Below, piece after piece: positions 5,721-7,543 of a DNA stretch of 7,543 bases. The translations under genes were made by a program, and so were the position numbers. A model generated the notes under the pieces. The model was not told the origin of the DNA, did not search any database, and was given only the letters and a program-made list of their open reading frames with translations. This stretch comes from Flavobacterium sp. (lineage in GTDB: Bacteria > Bacteroidota > Bacteroidia > Flavobacteriales > Flavobacteriaceae): assembly GCA_003449615.1 (NCBI GenBank), contig DMHA01000400.1, forward strand, positions 1 through 7,543, written 5' to 3'. Within the stretch, counting starts at the first letter, position 1. Each line of letters begins with the position of its first letter.

Positions 5721-6455
5721 ATGCAAAAAATCATATCCTATCCAATATCCTTTATTGCCATTTTGTTATTCCTTTTGACCTTAGTCATTTTTCATCCAAT
5801 TCAGTGGATTTGCTTCAATGTTTTTGGCTATCAAGCCCACAAAAAAAGTGTAGATTATCTGAATTTTTTCTTGTTGCGAATCGGACACGTTTTGTTTAAT
5901 ACTTTTAAAATCGAAGGAAGAGAGAAAATCCCAACGGGCGTTCCCATTATTTTTGTAGCCAATCATCAAGGAATGTATGATATTATTGGATTGATTTGGT
6001 TTTTGCGAAAATTTCATCCCAAATTTGTCAGTAAAGTCGAGTTGGGGAAAGGAATTCCAAGTGTTTCCTACAATTTAAGACACGGAGGTTCTGTGCTTAT
6101 TGATAGGAAAGACCCAAAACAAGCCATTCCAATAATTAAAGGTTTGTCTGAATACATCGAAAAACACAAACGTTCCGCCGTAATTTTCCCAGAAGGCACT
6201 CGAAGCAAAACAGGAAAACCTAAGGAATTTGCACAAAGCGGATTAAAAATATTGTGTAAATATGCCCCTTCGGCTTATGTTGTGCCAATAAGCATCAATA
6301 ATTCTTGGAAATTTTTTAAATATGGTGCTTTCCCTTATGGTTTGGGAAATTATATTACTTTTACTATTCACGAAGCAATAGCAGTAAAAGACAATGATTT
6401 TACCGAAATAATGGAAAAAACAGAAAACACAATAGTTCAAGGGATAAAAATTTAA
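5721..6455 (+). CDS. plsC: 1-acyl-sn-glycerol-3-phosphate acyltransferase (PlsC/LPAAT family)
   Basis: This family acylates the sn-2 position of lysophosphatidic acid to make phosphatidic acid, the precursor of membrane phospholipids, at the inner face of the cytoplasmic membrane. The 244-aa product has an N-terminal hydrophobic helix (about 5-33). The acyltransferase core follows: motif I NHQGMYD (81-87, catalytic His82 and Asp87, HX4D), GSVLIDRK (123-130), motif III FPEGTRSK (156-163) and motif IV VVPISI (187-192). The start at 5721 gives a normal family N-terminus, and a promoter box lies immediately ahead of it; the in-frame ATG at 5652 would place that box inside the coding region. Acyltransferases of this family can also act on ornithine or other lipids, so strict LPAAT activity is probable but not proven. 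The desaturase gene follows 59 bases downstream on the same strand. Confidence 0.9.
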   Translation: MQKIISYPISFIAILLFLLTLVIFHPIQWICFNVFGYQAHKKSVDYLNFFLLRIGHVLFNTFKIEGREKIPTGVPIIFVANHQGMYDIIGLIWFLRKFHPKFVSKVELGKGIPSVSYNLRHGGSVLIDRKDPKQAIPIIKGLSEYIEKHKRSAVIFPEGTRSKTGKPKEFAQSGLKILCKYAPSAYVVPISINNSWKFFKYGAFPYGLGNYITFTIHEAIAVKDNDFTEIMEKTENTIVQGIKI

Positions 6456-6460
6456 ATTTG
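6453..6460 (+). promoter_or_regulatory. -7 promoter box for the desaturase gene, overlapping the acyltransferase stop
   Basis: TAAATTTG fully matches TAnnTTTG, and its first three bases are the stop codon of the acyltransferase gene. It lies 54 bases upstream of the desaturase ATG at 6515, giving a leader of roughly 45-50 bases. No TTG sits at the -33 spacing. The desaturase can therefore probably be transcribed on its own as well as by readthrough from the gene before it. Confidence 0.5.
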
Positions 6461-6514
6461 TCTTACCTTCGCCCTTTTTCAAAAATTCAAAAATTAATAA
6501 ATCCATACCAACAG

Positions 6515-7501
6515 ATGTCTATAAAAAACATTCGATTAGAAGTAATGCAACTTCTAGAAAAAAAAGTCGGCGAATATGTTGACCAATATTTAATCCCAGT
6601 GGAAAAAATTTGGCAACCATCGGACTTTTTACCCAATTCCGAAAGTGATAATTTCATAGAAGAAGTAAAAGAATTAAGAGAAATATCCAAAGATTTGCCT
6701 TATGATTTTTGGGTAGCCATGGTAGGCGATATGATTACCGAAGAAGCTTTGCCCACTTATGAAAATTGGTTGATGGAAGTAGAAGGCGTAGATAATGAAG
6801 GAAGAAACGGCTGGTCCAAATGGGTTCGCCAATGGACAGGAGAAGAAAATCGTCACGGCGATTTGTTGAATAAATACCTCTATTTATCGGGTCGTGTCAA
6901 TATGAAAGAAATTGAAATGACAACGCAACATTTAATTAACGACGGTTTCGACATTGGCACTGGAAGAGATCCTTATAAAAATTTTGTTTACACCAGTTTT
7001 CAAGAATTGGCAACTTATGTTTCGCACAACCGAGTGTCGCAATTGGCCAAAAGTTATGGCGACACCAAATTAGCCAAAATGTGCAAAATGGTCGCTGGCG
7101 ACGAAATGCGTCATCACTTGGCTTACAGCGAATTTGTGAATCAGATTTTCAAGATTGATCCAAGCGAAATGATGCTTGCTTTTCAATATATGATGAAAGC
7201 CAAAATCGTGATGCCTGCCCATTTCTTGAGAGAATCAGGACAAAAAATCAGTTCTGCTTTCGAGCATTTCTCTGATTCTGCGCAAAGAATTGGGGTTTAC
7301 ACAGCCAATGATTATGTGGACATTATGCAAAAACTAATAGAGAAATGGGAAATAGATAAAATAGGCAGTTTGACCGACGAAGCCGAAAAAGCTAGAGATT
7401 ATTTGATGAAATTACCTGCTAGAATGGCCAGAATTTCAGAACGATTAATCATTCCACAAGAATCATTTCAATTCAAATGGGTAGAACCGGCTAGACTTTA
7501 G
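6515..7501 (+). CDS. Acyl-ACP desaturase (soluble di-iron, plant stearoyl-ACP desaturase family)
   Basis: The enzyme uses a di-iron centre, oxygen and reduced ferredoxin to put a cis double bond into acyl chains bound to acyl carrier protein, in the cytoplasm. The 328-aa product follows the plant delta-9 enzyme closely in its key segments. These are GDMITEEALPTY (71-82), GEENRHGDLLNKYLYLSGRV (109-128), YTSFQELATYVSHN (159-172) and AGDEMRHHLAYSEFV (194-208). All six iron ligands of the castor enzyme have counterparts: Glu76, Glu111, His114, Glu164, Glu197 and His200. The protein lacks a transit peptide, as expected for a bacterial form. The double-bond position cannot be deduced. ATG 6515 was chosen over a TTG at 6458 because MSIKNIRLEVMQ leads directly into the conserved N-terminal helix and the promoter box overlaps 6458. 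Placement after plsC suggests a shared role in membrane lipid composition. Confidence 0.95.
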   Translation: MSIKNIRLEVMQLLEKKVGEYVDQYLIPVEKIWQPSDFLPNSESDNFIEEVKELREISKDLPYDFWVAMVGDMITEEALPTYENWLMEVEGVDNEGRNGWSKWVRQWTGEENRHGDLLNKYLYLSGRVNMKEIEMTTQHLINDGFDIGTGRDPYKNFVYTSFQELATYVSHNRVSQLAKSYGDTKLAKMCKMVAGDEMRHHLAYSEFVNQIFKIDPSEMMLAFQYMMKAKIVMPAHFLRESGQKISSAFEHFSDSAQRIGVYTANDYVDIMQKLIEKWEIDKIGSLTDEAEKARDYLMKLPARMARISERLIIPQESFQFKWVEPARL

Positions 7502-7543
7502 ATTTTAGATTTCAGTATTAAGATTTTAGATTGCAGATTTTAG
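7500..7543. repeat. Short direct repeats downstream of the desaturase
   Basis: AGATTTTAGATTTCAG at 7500-7515 is repeated as AGATTTTAGATTGCAG at 7521-7536 (15 of 16 identical), and AGATTTTAG begins a third copy at 7535-7543 that runs to the window edge. The first copy starts on the last base of the desaturase stop codon. The array may continue outside the window, so its length and nature (simple tandem drift or a dispersed intergenic element) are open. Confidence 0.6.

Noticed and set aside
6458..6514. TTG start for the desaturase
   Set aside because: It lies inside the promoter box TAAATTTG, and ATG 6515 leads directly into the conserved region.

Overview
The window looks like chromosome of a member of the Bacteroidetes, most likely Flavobacterium or a close relative. 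This rests on the AT-rich sequence, several good matches to the Bacteroidetes -7 promoter box TAnnTTTG just upstream of starts, the lack of Shine-Dalgarno sequences, a one-piece SpmA/SpmB-type membrane protein, and a CACGAA-rich intergenic repeat of the kind common in flavobacterial genomes. No rRNA, tRNA, CRISPR array, transposase or phage gene was seen.

Layout. (1) Positions 1-1352, minus strand: a membrane protein with two nucleoside-recognition (Gate) domains, SpmA-like then SpmB-like, running off the left edge. (2) 1353-3769: a compact type II restriction-modification module. It has a small DUF6471-like putative controller (plus), an overlapping DNA cytosine-C5 methyltransferase (plus), and a convergent PD-(D/E)XK endonuclease (minus) that resembles the NgoBV family and whose 3' end overlaps the methyltransferase gene by 37 bases. 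A 9-bp inverted repeat over a promoter-like sequence upstream of the controller suggests autoregulation. (3) 3894-4607, minus: a PolB-like 3'-5' exonuclease. (4) 4686-4769: a dispersed-repeat-like element with a perfect 20-bp palindrome. (5) 4804-5450, minus: two translationally coupled small genes. One is an unrecognised 85-aa protein with a YPDEWVLLGNP signature. The other is a retropepsin-like aspartic protease interrupted halfway by an in-frame TGA. (6) 5721-7501, plus: a lipid pair, PlsC-type acyltransferase and acyl-ACP desaturase, each with its own -7 box. (7) 7500-7543: short direct repeats after the desaturase.

How the genes relate. The restriction-modification genes form one self-contained accessory unit, probably inserted between host genes that lie on the minus strand on both sides. 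The desaturase would introduce a double bond into ACP-bound acyl chains, and the PlsC-like enzyme would place acyl chains on lysophosphatidic acid, so the pair fits membrane phospholipid tuning. The small-protein plus aspartic-protease pair has no known job that can be read from the sequence, and here its second gene looks broken.

Non-coding stretches. 1353-1483 holds divergent promoters. 3770-3893 holds AT-rich imperfect inverted repeats but no convincing terminator. 4608-4803 holds the repeat element. 5451-5720 holds two divergent -7 boxes and otherwise nothing recognised. No strong intrinsic terminator (GC stem plus T tract) was found anywhere.
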